64,000 bases of DNA from contig NZ_CABPST010000007.1 in assembly GCF_902459805.1 (NCBI RefSeq), positions 124,001 to 188,000 on the forward strand, given 5' to 3'. This DNA comes from Pandoraea bronchicola. Its GTDB lineage: Bacteria > Pseudomonadota > Gammaproteobacteria > Burkholderiales > Burkholderiaceae. The position numbers and the translations under genes are program-made. The notes below the pieces were generated by a model. It saw nothing but the letters and a program-made list of their open reading frames with translations, ran no database searches and was not told the origin of the DNA. Below, piece by piece: positions 18,103 through 26,404 of the stretch (the first letter of the stretch is position 1; each line of letters begins with the position of its first letter).

Positions 18103-19869
18103 ATGGCGCATCGCCAGGGAGAGTCCCGTCTTGCGTCACGCGTCACGCGTGGGGGCTCGGGCAAGTCTGTTCGCAACCGTAAAATCGTCGTTCAAGTCGT
18201 TGCCGTATCGCTGTCAGCCATCAGCCTGTTGAGTGCGCAACAAGCCTGGGCCGATGCCAGCCCGGTGCGCGGCGATCCGCTGCAGAGTCTTCCGAAGATC
18301 GAGGCACCCAAGGCGCCGGCCGCCACCCTCCACATTCAGGCGCCGACGCAGGAAGACGCGCTCAAGTCGCTGCTCGCCCGCAAGATAACGCCCCAGCGTT
18401 TCGGCATCGAAGGCGTCAAGTCGCTGCCGTTCGAATCGGTGGCCGGGCTTTTCGCGCCGATGGCGGGCAAGGAAGTGACCATTGGCGATCTGGTCGAGAA
18501 GGCCAATCAGGTCACGAAGATGTATCAGGACGCGGGCTACCTGCTGTCCTTCGCGTTCGTCCCGGCCCAGGATTTCAACGATGGCTTCGTGCGCGTGACC
18601 ATCGTCGAAGGCTATATCTCGAGCACGAAAATCACCGGCAAACCGGGGCCTTCGGAGCAGCGCCTGCATGACATCGCCGCGCATATCGAAGCGGAACGAC
18701 CGCTCAAGCGCGCGACGTTCGAGCGTTACCTGAACCTGCTCACGCTCGTACCCGGCATGAAGATCAAGGCCGACGTGCAGCCACCCACGCAGACCGACGG
18801 CGCGACCGAACTTTCGCTGGACGTGTCGCGCCAGCCCGTGGCGTTGGGCACGTCGCTCTCGTATAACAACCCCGGCATTCGCGGCGTGTTTACGGTGACG
18901 AGCAACGCGCTCACGCCGCTCGGCGAGCAGATTCAACTCACGGCCATCGCCCCGAAGGGGCATAACGACGAAGAGTTCTATGCGGCGTCGTACATCCAGC
19001 CGCTGGGCTCGAACGGCCTTCAGGCGCGCATCGATGCGTCGCACTATCGCGGCCAGCCGGACGATCAGGCGCTTGCCGGACTCACGCGGCATCTCGATAC
19101 CAAGCGGCTCGCAGTGAGCATGTCGTACCCGATTCTGCTGAACAATCAGCGCAGCCTGACGGTCAGCGGTGGCATGTACGGCGTGAATTCGCGTGATCGC
19201 TACGAAGTGCCGAATTCGCCGAACAACATCAATTCGCAGACGAACGTGCGCGCGGGGCAAGTGCAACTTGCGTACAACGAAGTCACCGACAAACAGACCC
19301 GCAGCGCCACACTGGGGGTGTTCAAGGGCTTCAACGGGATGGGCGCGAGCCAGTCCTATACGACGCAGCCCGCGGGCGTGGCGCAAATACTCGGCCCCTA
19401 CGATCTGGCTTTCTGGCGCTTCACCTTCGATGGCAAGCAAGGCGTTGTCCTGCCGTGGGAATTCGGTGTCATCGTCTCGGCCGGCGCACAGTACAGCAGC
19501 AACACGCTGCCCACGTCCGAGCAGGCAACGTTCGGCGGCCAGCGCTTCGGCCTCGGCTATCCGGCGGGCGAAATCGCCGGGGACAAAGGCTGGGGGGCGT
19601 CGATCGAGCTGAACCGGATGTTCCGCACGGATTTCCGCTTTCTCAAGACCATCCAGCCGTATCTAATGCTCGATACCGCTCGCGTCTACATGAACTACGG
19701 GCAGTTGTTTCACAACCAGCTCGCCTCTATCGGCCTGGGTGTCCGGATATCTGACAGCAAGTACTACTCGCTCGACCTGTCGGTAGCCAAACCGATGGCC
19801 GACGCCCCGACCAACTCGCCGAACCGGCCGCTGCGGTTCAACGCGAACTGGTCGTATCAATTCGAGTGA
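18103..19869 (+). CDS. Two-partner-secretion outer-membrane transporter (TpsB; ShlB/FhaC/HecB family)
   Basis: This 588-aa protein has an extended signal peptide (cleavage near AWA-DA), a linker, a POTRA domain at about residues 90-165 (FGIEGVKSLPFESV, YQDAGYLLSFAFVPAQDF, VTIVEGYISSTKITG) and a C-terminal 16-strand-type barrel with the family motif GQRFGLGYPAGEIAGDKGWG. TpsB proteins export large beta-helical TpsA exoproteins encoded next to them. No TpsA gene is present on either side (neighbours are fccB and an ArsR regulator), so this is an orphan transporter. ATG 18103 is chosen; its own promoter is possible. Confidence 0.88.
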   Translation: MAHRQGESRLASRVTRGGSGKSVRNRKIVVQVVAVSLSAISLLSAQQAWADASPVRGDPLQSLPKIEAPKAPAATLHIQAPTQEDALKSLLARKITPQRFGIEGVKSLPFESVAGLFAPMAGKEVTIGDLVEKANQVTKMYQDAGYLLSFAFVPAQDFNDGFVRVTIVEGYISSTKITGKPGPSEQRLHDIAAHIEAERPLKRATFERYLNLLTLVPGMKIKADVQPPTQTDGATELSLDVSRQPVALGTSLSYNNPGIRGVFTVTSNALTPLGEQIQLTAIAPKGHNDEEFYAASYIQPLGSNGLQARIDASHYRGQPDDQALAGLTRHLDTKRLAVSMSYPILLNNQRSLTVSGGMYGVNSRDRYEVPNSPNNINSQTNVRAGQVQLAYNEVTDKQTRSATLGVFKGFNGMGASQSYTTQPAGVAQILGPYDLAFWRFTFDGKQGVVLPWEFGVIVSAGAQYSSNTLPTSEQATFGGQRFGLGYPAGEIAGDKGWGASIELNRMFRTDFRFLKTIQPYLMLDTARVYMNYGQLFHNQLASIGLGVRISDSKYYSLDLSVAKPMADAPTNSPNRPLRFNANWSYQFE

Positions 19870-19870
19870 G

Positions 19871-19888
19871 GCGGGGCCGACGCCCCGC
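19871..19888 (+). terminator. Hairpin after the TpsB gene
   Basis: GCGGGGC-CGAC-GCCCCGC, directly after the stop codon and without a T-run. It could be a weak terminator or mRNA 3'-end structure. The rest of the 391-nt gap to 20261 shows only the operator candidate at 20193-20220. Confidence 0.4.
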
Positions 19889-20192
19889 GTCATTCCCCTC
19901 TCCAAGGGACGCAGTACGCTGAATACGTTGCTCCGGCGTGCCGTCCCCTGTCACTTTTCTTATCGGGTTTTTCCCTGATGTCTCAATCCGCCGTGTCGTC
20001 ATGCATATCGCTGCGTCTGCCAGCGGGCGTGGCGTTGCACGTGCTGCAATCGTATGCGGCGTCTCGCGCTATATCCGGACGTATACACGGAAATGCGTTT
20101 CGCGGACGCGAAAATCCGGCCGTCCGGCGAGATGCATCGGGGTCCGACATGTTGCAGTGCAGCTTGCTTCTGTCGCCCGTTATTTTGATTAT

Positions 20193-20220
20193 CCGTATAT
20201 GCGTATGTGGGCATATACGG
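20193..20220. promoter_or_regulatory. Inverted-repeat operator candidate of the ArsR-type regulator
   Basis: CCGTATATGC and GCATATACGG, a perfect 10-bp repeat with 8-nt centre, lie 40 nt before the regulator start codon. A related imperfect element (TCCG-N10-CGGA containing GTATA) lies near 20068-20085. AT-rich dyads of this size are typical ArsR/SmtB sites, so autoregulation and control of the sox genes is inferred. Confidence 0.55.
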
Positions 20221-20260
20221 CATTTTCAGTGCCTTCACACGAACTCAAAGACTGACCGTC

Positions 20261-20608
20261 ATGGAAGAACTCGATCGCGTATTCGAAAAGGTGTCGCACT
20301 ACTTCAGCCTGCTCTCCGAGCCGACCCGGTTACGGATTCTGCACGCGCTGTGCGGCGGCGAGCGCTCGGTGAACGAGGTCGTGACGCAAGTGGGTTCGTC
20401 GCAGACGAACGTATCGCGGCATCTCGGGGCGATGTATCAGGCGGGTGTGCTGGCGCGCCGTCGCGACGGGAATCAGGTGTATTACACGATCGCAGATACC
20501 GGGGTGGTCGAGATCTGTCGCGCCGTGTGCGTGCAGGTCGCCGGCCGAATCGAGGAGGAGGCCCTGCCGGAGCGTGCCGTCGATGGCTTCATGCCGCGCG
20601 CGAACTGA
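20261..20608 (+). CDS. ArsR/SmtB-family regulator of the sox cluster (SoxR-like)
   Basis: This 115-aa winged-helix protein reads MEELDRVFEKVSHYFSLLSE, then PTRLRILHALCGGERSVNEV and a recognition helix SSQTNVSRHLGAMYQAGVL, with wing RRRDGNQVYYTI. The wording resembles the ArsR-type repressors (SoxR) located beside soxC in other sox clusters. Cysteines at residue 31 and in the C-terminal helix (EICRAVCVQV) could sense persulfide, as in SqrR/BigR, but their alignment with the known sensor cysteines is not established. It reads into soxC after a 157-nt gap. Confidence 0.85.
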   Translation: MEELDRVFEKVSHYFSLLSEPTRLRILHALCGGERSVNEVVTQVGSSQTNVSRHLGAMYQAGVLARRRDGNQVYYTIADTGVVEICRAVCVQVAGRIEEEALPERAVDGFMPRAN

Positions 20609-20765
20609 GGCACGCCGCAGGCCGTTGTGAAACCGTAGCACCGCAGCAATGCAAGACCCGTAAGACAGCGCGGCAACGAGACCGCGTCCATCAGCTCGAA
20701 CAAAAGCGGTAAGCCGCCAGTGTCTTCGCGATGCTGGCGGCGCCACAAAACGCGAGGAGACAGGG

Positions 20766-22133
20766 GTGAGCAAGACCAGCGATAGCACATCGCGAGCCGG
20801 CCGTTTGCGTCGCGCTCCGGAGAATTTCGTCGACAGCACCCTCGCCGTCGATATCGCCCGCGACGGGTTGAACCCCACACGACGCAGCTTCCTGCAACGC
20901 AGCTTTCTGGCCGCCGGTGCTGCACTCGCGGGCGGTGCTGCCTTTGCCGCCGACGCGCCGGCCGACGCCGGAGACCCGATGATTCTCGAGCCGCGTCCCT
21001 GGGCCACGTCGCTGGGCCAGCCGGTCGCAGCACGTCCGTACGGCGTGCCGTCGAAGTACGAAGCGAACCTGCAACGCCGTCAGTCGCCGGGTCTCACGCA
21101 GACGGCACAGGCCTCGGTCGCCTTTGCTCCGCTACAGGGTCTGTTCGGCATCATCACGCCGAGCGGCCTGCACTTCGAGCGTCACCATCAGGGCTGGCAG
21201 GAGATCGATCCCACACAGCATCGCCTGATGGTGCATGGCCTCGTGCGCGAAGCGAAGGTGTACACGATGGACGACATCATGCGTCTGCCTTCGGTGTCGC
21301 GCATGCACTTCATCGAATGCGGCGCGAACACCGGCATGGAGTGGGGCAACGCGGCGGTGCCGACCGTTCAGTACACGCACGGCATGCTGTCGTGCTGCGA
21401 ATTCACAGGGGTGCCGCTGTCCGTGCTGCTCGACGACGTGGGCGCCGACACCAAGCGGGGCCAGTTCGTGCTTGCCGAAGGCGGTGACGGTTCCGGCATG
21501 ACCCGCACCATCTCGATGGAGGCGGCGCTCTCGGATGTGCTCGTCGCCTGGGGCATGAATGGCGAAATGCTGCGCCCCGAAAACGGCTATCCGCTGCGCC
21601 TGGTCGTGCCCGGCGTGCAAGGGGTGTCGTGGGTGAAATGGCTGCGCCGCATCAAAGTGGGCGATGCGCCGTGGAATACCAAGGATGAGACCAGTCACTA
21701 CGTCGACCTGATGCCGGACGGTCAGCATCGCCAATACACCTCGATTCAGGAGTGCAAGTCGGTCATCACGTCGCCCTCGGGGGGGCAGGCGCTGCTCGAT
21801 CGCGGCTATTTCAACGTGACCGGCCTCGCCTGGTCGGGCCGTGGGCGCATCAAACGCGTCGACGTCTCGACCGACGGCGGAAAGTCCTGGCGCGCGGCGA
21901 GGATCGAGTCGCCCGTGCTGCCGAAGTGCCTCACGCGTTTCAACTTCGACTGGCAGTGGGACGGCTCGCCTGCGTTGCTGCAAAGCCGCGCCGTCGACGA
22001 GACAGGCTTCGTGCAGCCTCGCTATCGGCAGCTACGTGAGGTGCGTGGCACCAAGTCGATTTATCACAACAACGCTATCCAGACGTGGCAGGTGGCGGCA
22101 AGCGGGGAGGTGACCAATGTTCACGTCGATTGA
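20766..22133 (+). CDS. soxC: Sulfane dehydrogenase molybdopterin subunit SoxC
   Basis: This 455-aa periplasmic enzyme works with SoxD to oxidise the SoxY-bound sulfane sulfur, releasing six electrons per thiosulfate. A Tat signal begins unusually late (RRSFLQRSFLAAGA, residues 39-52). The sulfite-oxidase-type Mo-cofactor domain has the Mo-ligand Cys185 in HFIECGANTGMEW, then the dimerisation domain GLAWSGRGRIKRVDVSTDGG. The start is GTG with GAGGAG upstream. It overlaps soxD by 17 nt. Confidence 0.96.
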   Translation: MSKTSDSTSRAGRLRRAPENFVDSTLAVDIARDGLNPTRRSFLQRSFLAAGAALAGGAAFAADAPADAGDPMILEPRPWATSLGQPVAARPYGVPSKYEANLQRRQSPGLTQTAQASVAFAPLQGLFGIITPSGLHFERHHQGWQEIDPTQHRLMVHGLVREAKVYTMDDIMRLPSVSRMHFIECGANTGMEWGNAAVPTVQYTHGMLSCCEFTGVPLSVLLDDVGADTKRGQFVLAEGGDGSGMTRTISMEAALSDVLVAWGMNGEMLRPENGYPLRLVVPGVQGVSWVKWLRRIKVGDAPWNTKDETSHYVDLMPDGQHRQYTSIQECKSVITSPSGGQALLDRGYFNVTGLAWSGRGRIKRVDVSTDGGKSWRAARIESPVLPKCLTRFNFDWQWDGSPALLQSRAVDETGFVQPRYRQLREVRGTKSIYHNNAIQTWQVAASGEVTNVHVD

Positions 22134-23346
22134 ACGCAAGTCGCCCCGCAATAGGCGACGTCGCGCACAGGCGGTGGCCATCGCCGCACTCTGGGCCGGT
22201 GCATTGACGCTCGCCGGGCTGACCGTCGCAGCGTGGCTCTCGGCGTCGGCGAAGGCGGCCCCGGCCAATGTGTCCCAACCCGTGCAGACGGCATCGTCGG
22301 CACCCGCCAGGGTGAAAGCACCTTCCGGGATCGGCCGCGACGCCACCCCGGCCGAACTGAGTGCCTGGGACATCGATGTGCGTCCCGATTTCAAGGGGTT
22401 GCCAAAGGGGCAGGGTTCGGTCGCCGACGGCCAGAAGCTGTTCGACGCGCGTTGTGCGTCGTGTCACGGCACGTTCGGCGAGAGCAACGAGGTGTTCAAC
22501 CCGCTCGTGGGCGGCACCACGGCCGATGACATCAAGACGGGTCATGTGGCGTCGCTGCGCGCGAACAATCAGCCGGTGCGCACCACGCTCATGAAGGTCG
22601 ACACGATCTCGACGATATGGGATTACATCCGTCGCGCCATGCCGTGGAATGCGCCGCGCTCGCTCACGCCGGACGAGGTATATGCGGTCACGGCCTATAT
22701 CCTGAATCTCGGCGAGATCGTGCCGGCCGACTTCGTGCTGTCCGACAAGAACATCGCCGACGTGCAGAAAAGTATGCCCAACCGCAACGGCATGACGCGT
22801 GCGCACGGCATGTGGCGCGTGGGCGACAAACCGGATACTCATAACAAGGCGTGTATGCAGGATTGTCCTGAGGCTGGTATCGTGACGTCCGCACTCCCTG
22901 CGTACGCCCGCGACGCACATGGGGATCTGGCCGCGCAGAACCGGGTCATCGGACCGGTGCGCGGTGTCGATACGAAGCTGCCGCCGCTGTCGGGCACTGC
23001 CGCGCAAAATGCGTCGGTGCGCAAGACGGCGGCTCTCGTCACGCTTGGCATGACGAGTCCGGACGCGCCGGCCCAAACCGCCGCTGTGACGTCACCGGCA
23101 GCAACGCTTGCGGACAAGAACGGTTGTCTGGCCTGTCACGGCGTGACCGACAAGAAGATCGGGCCCGCCTTCTCGGAGGTCGCCACCAAGTACCATGGGC
23201 AGTCGGATGCGACTGAAAAACTGGTGGCGAAGATACGTGCCGGAGGTGCCGGTAACTGGGGCAGCATGCCAATGCCGCCTCAGGCACAGGTCGCCGAAAC
23301 CGACGTCCGCACGATGGTCGACTGGATTCTCCGTGGTGCACATTGA
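22117..23346 (+). CDS. soxD: Diheme cytochrome c subunit of sulfane dehydrogenase, SoxD
   Basis: This 409-aa partner of SoxC has an N-terminal export segment (AIAALWAGALTLAGLTVAAW), a first haem CASCH at 113-117 in a SoxD-type domain (WDIDVRPDFKGLPKGQGSVADG) and a second haem CLACH at 337-341. Between them it has CMQDC (residues 246-250), normally conserved in SoxD. The 17-nt overlap with soxC indicates coupled expression. It accepts electrons from the Mo centre and delivers them to a small cytochrome. Confidence 0.95.
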   Translation: MFTSIERKSPRNRRRRAQAVAIAALWAGALTLAGLTVAAWLSASAKAAPANVSQPVQTASSAPARVKAPSGIGRDATPAELSAWDIDVRPDFKGLPKGQGSVADGQKLFDARCASCHGTFGESNEVFNPLVGGTTADDIKTGHVASLRANNQPVRTTLMKVDTISTIWDYIRRAMPWNAPRSLTPDEVYAVTAYILNLGEIVPADFVLSDKNIADVQKSMPNRNGMTRAHGMWRVGDKPDTHNKACMQDCPEAGIVTSALPAYARDAHGDLAAQNRVIGPVRGVDTKLPPLSGTAAQNASVRKTAALVTLGMTSPDAPAQTAAVTSPAATLADKNGCLACHGVTDKKIGPAFSEVATKYHGQSDATEKLVAKIRAGGAGNWGSMPMPPQAQVAETDVRTMVDWILRGAH

Positions 23347-23428
23347 GCGGGCAGGGTGTCCGACGGATGCGCCAGGGTTCTCAGGCCGCCGCAGGACCCC
23401 GTCCCCTACACAAATCGAAGGAGATACG

Positions 23429-23758
23429 ATGAAGAAGATGCTGATCGCTGCGGCCATGCTGGCCGGCGCCTCGCTGGCGCATGCCGGTGTCGACGTTGCA
23501 GCGGCGACCAAGCTCGCGGGTGCCAACGCCTGTATGGGTTGCCACGCCGTCGACAAGAAGCTCGTTGGCCCGTCTTATCAGGAAGTCGCCGCCAAGTACA
23601 AGGGCGACAAGGATGCCTTGGCCAAGCTGGTGAAGAAAGTGAAGGGCGGCGGTTCGGGCGTCTGGGGTCCGATCCCGATGCCGGCGCACCCGAACCTGTC
23701 GGATGCCGACGCCAAGATCCTCGTTGAGTGGGTCCTGGCCGGCGCCCCGGCGAAGTAA
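23429..23758 (+). CDS. Small periplasmic cytochrome c (c551/c552 type)
   Basis: This 109-aa protein has a cleavable signal (LAHA-GV), haem site CMGCH at 35-39, and the Pro-rich segment WGPIPMPAHP that supplies the Met ligand of class I cytochromes. Its position inside the sox operon suggests it shuttles electrons from SoxXA/SoxCD to a terminal oxidase. Its C-terminal half is similar to the second haem domain of SoxD just upstream, hinting at duplication. Shine-Dalgarno AAGGAG precedes the ATG. Confidence 0.9.
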   Translation: MKKMLIAAAMLAGASLAHAGVDVAAATKLAGANACMGCHAVDKKLVGPSYQEVAAKYKGDKDALAKLVKKVKGGGSGVWGPIPMPAHPNLSDADAKILVEWVLAGAPAK

Positions 23759-23893
23759 GGCCGGGGCAGGGGGCTCGCTGGCAGGCCGTCATGCGGTATT
23801 GGGCGGCAGGCCGGGCGAGCGAACGGCGGCCGGTGCGTTCGGCGTATTGCGCGCGTTTCGCATCGGCGGCCTTCAGAGAGGAAACATACAGAG

Positions 23894-24361
23894 ATGAACC
23901 AACAGCGACGCGACATGCTGCGGTTTTCCGCGGTAATGGGACTGGCGGTGGCCGCCGGGCTGATCAAGCCCGAAGAGGCGCGCGCGGCACAGGTGGAATG
24001 GAACAAGGCGGCGTTTGCGACCCGTAGCGTGGCCGATACGGTCAAGGCGCTCGGCGGCACGAGCGCGAGCCCCAGCGACCTGGTCGTGCTGACCGCCCCG
24101 GACATTGCCGAGAACGGTGCGGTCGTGCCGGTGGCGGTCACGAGCAAGGCGCCGAACACGCAATCGATCGCGATTCTGATCGAGAAGAATCCGAATACGC
24201 TCGCCGCGTCGTTCGATATTCCTGAGGGCACCGAGCCGTCGGTCACCACGCGCGTGAAGATGGGCCAGACCTCGAAGGTCTACGCGCTCGTCAAGGCGGA
24301 TAACAAGTACCTCGTGGCCGAGAAGGAAATCAAGGTCACGCTGGGCGGTTGCGGCGGTTGA
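23894..24361 (+). CDS. soxY: Sulfur-carrier protein SoxY
   Basis: This 155-aa protein with a Tat-type signal (QQRRDMLRFSAVMGLAVAAG) ends in the diagnostic swinging arm GGCGG, whose Cys153 covalently carries the sulfur substrate through the Sox cycle. It pairs with SoxZ, encoded 33 nt downstream. Tat export is expected to carry SoxZ, which has no signal peptide, as a folded complex. Confidence 0.97.
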   Translation: MNQQRRDMLRFSAVMGLAVAAGLIKPEEARAAQVEWNKAAFATRSVADTVKALGGTSASPSDLVVLTAPDIAENGAVVPVAVTSKAPNTQSIAILIEKNPNTLAASFDIPEGTEPSVTTRVKMGQTSKVYALVKADNKYLVAEKEIKVTLGGCGG

Positions 24362-24394
24362 GCGGCGCATCGAAGAACGCTAGAGGAGCACAAC

Positions 24395-24706
24395 ATGGGT
24401 AATCCGATGCGCATTCGCGCAACCGAGGCCGGCGGTGTCGTCGAGGTCAAGGCGCTGATGAGCCACATCATGGAAACCGGTCAGCGCAAAGACGCTTCCG
24501 GTAACATCATCCCCGCACACTTCATCCAGACGGTCACGGTCACCTGCAACGGCAAGACGGTGCTGACGGCCGAATGGGGTCCGGCGGTTTCGAAAGACCC
24601 GTTCATGTCGTTCAAGTTCAAGGGCGGCAAAAAGGGCGACAAGGTCACGGTGACGTGGACCGACAACAAGGGCGACTCGCGTACCGACGAGGCGACCGTC
24701 GCCTGA
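24395..24706 (+). CDS. soxZ: Sulfur-carrier partner SoxZ
   Basis: This 103-aa protein has no signal peptide and an immunoglobulin-like fold: NPMRIRA, VEVKALMSHIMETGQRKD, IPAHFIQTVTVTCNGK and a C-terminal VTWTDNKGD, all classic SoxZ. It forms the SoxYZ heterodimer. Length is normal for the family, and GAGGAG precedes the ATG. Confidence 0.97.
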   Translation: MGNPMRIRATEAGGVVEVKALMSHIMETGQRKDASGNIIPAHFIQTVTVTCNGKTVLTAEWGPAVSKDPFMSFKFKGGKKGDKVTVTWTDNKGDSRTDEATVA

Positions 24707-24791
24707 CGGGGTGAATGCCGGGGGTGCGCGGTGGCGCTGGCGGGGACCTTCTCCGTTGTGCGCCGAACAACCCCACAACGAGGAGAGTCAG

Positions 24792-25664
24792 ATGCTTGAG
24801 GCGCAACATAGCGCACGGGTGAGCACCCCACGTCACGCAGCATGGCTGCGCCGGACTGTGCTCGGCGGCATGCTCGCCATCGCGGGAGCCAGCGCCCCCG
24901 TAGCCACCGTCTACGCTGCCGATAGCTCGACGGCCGACGCCATCGCGCAATACCGTGAGATGCTCGCGGACGGCAACCCGGCAGAGCTGATCGAAATGCG
25001 CGGCGAAGCCCTCTGGAAGACACCGCGCGGGCCGAACAACGTGTCGCTCGCCCAGTGCGATCTGGGCCTGGGGCCAGGCGTCGTCAAGGACGTCTACGCC
25101 CAACTGCCGCGTTACTTCCCCGATACGAAACGTGTGCTCGACGCCGAGTCGCGCATCGTCGAATGCATGGTGAATCTGCAGGGCTTCAAGCGGGCAGACG
25201 TCATCAAGCAACCGTTCTCCAAGGAAGGTCAGGACCCGACCGATCTCGAGGCACTCACCGCCTATGTGGCCGGTCAGTCGCGCGGCGCAATCATTCATGT
25301 GCCGCAGTCGCGCAAGGAAGAGAAGGAAGCCTACGCGCGTGGCCAGAAGATTTTCTATTACCGCGCGGGTCCGTACGATTTCTCGTGCGCGTCGTGCCAC
25401 GGGGCGGACGACAAGCGCATTCGCCTCCAGGATCTGCCGAACCTGACCAAACCCGCTGCGGCGCGTCAGGCGTTTGCGACGTGGCCGGGCTATCGAGTCT
25501 CGCAAGGCGCACTGCGCACGATCCAGTGGCGCATGTACGACTGCTTCCGTCAGCAGCGCATGCCGGAGCTGAATTACGGCTCGCAGGCGTCGATCGATCT
25601 GATTACCTTCCTCGGTGTGATGGCCAACGGCGGCAAGATGGACGCCCCCGGCCTGAAGCGCTGA
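24792..25664 (+). CDS. soxA: L-cysteine S-thiosulfotransferase cytochrome subunit SoxA
   Basis: This 290-aa catalytic subunit of SoxXA couples thiosulfate to SoxY Cys. It has a signal peptide (cleavage near VYA-AD), only one haem site (CASCH, 199-203), and Cys251 (MYDCFRQQR), the cysteine-persulfide ligand and active-site residue. Cys89 and Cys125 replace the N-terminal haem of diheme SoxA and may form a disulfide, so this is the monoheme class. AGGAG precedes ATG 24792, excluding a longer frame start. Confidence 0.95.
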   Translation: MLEAQHSARVSTPRHAAWLRRTVLGGMLAIAGASAPVATVYAADSSTADAIAQYREMLADGNPAELIEMRGEALWKTPRGPNNVSLAQCDLGLGPGVVKDVYAQLPRYFPDTKRVLDAESRIVECMVNLQGFKRADVIKQPFSKEGQDPTDLEALTAYVAGQSRGAIIHVPQSRKEEKEAYARGQKIFYYRAGPYDFSCASCHGADDKRIRLQDLPNLTKPAAARQAFATWPGYRVSQGALRTIQWRMYDCFRQQRMPELNYGSQASIDLITFLGVMANGGKMDAPGLKR

Positions 25665-25683
25665 CCGACCACGAGGCACACCC

Positions 25684-26334
25684 ATGACATCATTCGCATT
25701 GCGCGCGACGAGCGTCGCGCTGGCAGCGGCGGGGGCACTCGTCGTCGGCATGGCGTTCGCCCAGGGCGAGGGCACGAAGCTCGTCACCGGTACAACCGAT
25801 GCGGCGGTCGTGCAGGAGCTGCGCGACTCGTTCCGCGCATCGGGCATTGCCCAGCTCGATCGCATCGATCAAAGCGAATTGCAGAAGTTGTGCACGCAGT
25901 ATGCGGTCAAGCCGATGCCGGCGAAGATTGCGGAGCGTCTCCAAAAGGCCGAACTGGCGAACGTCAAGGCACCGGCCGACGGCAAGTATCTTGGCGACTG
26001 GAAGGAAGGCGAGAAGGTCGCACAGAACGGGCGCGGCATGCAGTTCACCGACAAGGCGGACACCGTCAATGGCGGCAACTGCTACGCGTGCCATCAGTTG
26101 ACCAAGAGCGAGATCTCGTTCGGCAACATCGGACCGTCGCTGTACAACTACGGCAAGCTGCGCGGCGATTCGCCCGAGGTGCTCAAGTACACGTGGGCGA
26201 AGGTCTACGACTCGCATAGCTACATGGCGTGTTCGAACATGCCGCGCTTCGGTGCGGCGGGCATCCTGACGGAACAGCAGTTGAAGGACGTCATGGCGCT
26301 GTTGCTCGATCCGGCTTCGCCTGTGAACCAGTAA
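25684..26334 (+). CDS. soxX: Cytochrome subunit SoxX
   Basis: This 216-aa protein has a signal peptide (AFA-QG), haem site CYACH at 133-137 and Met186 (SNMPRFG) as probable sixth ligand. It is longer than minimal SoxX because of an insert before the haem domain (about residues 40-100), as in several betaproteobacteria. It forms SoxXA with the preceding gene and accepts the electrons released on thiosulfate conjugation. Confidence 0.95.
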   Translation: MTSFALRATSVALAAAGALVVGMAFAQGEGTKLVTGTTDAAVVQELRDSFRASGIAQLDRIDQSELQKLCTQYAVKPMPAKIAERLQKAELANVKAPADGKYLGDWKEGEKVAQNGRGMQFTDKADTVNGGNCYACHQLTKSEISFGNIGPSLYNYGKLRGDSPEVLKYTWAKVYDSHSYMACSNMPRFGAAGILTEQQLKDVMALLLDPASPVNQ

Positions 26335-26404
26335 GTCATTGCCGTTGCGGCGCGCGACCCGGGATCTTTCCGATCGGGGTCGCAGCCGGCTTCCGGAGTG
26401 CTGC

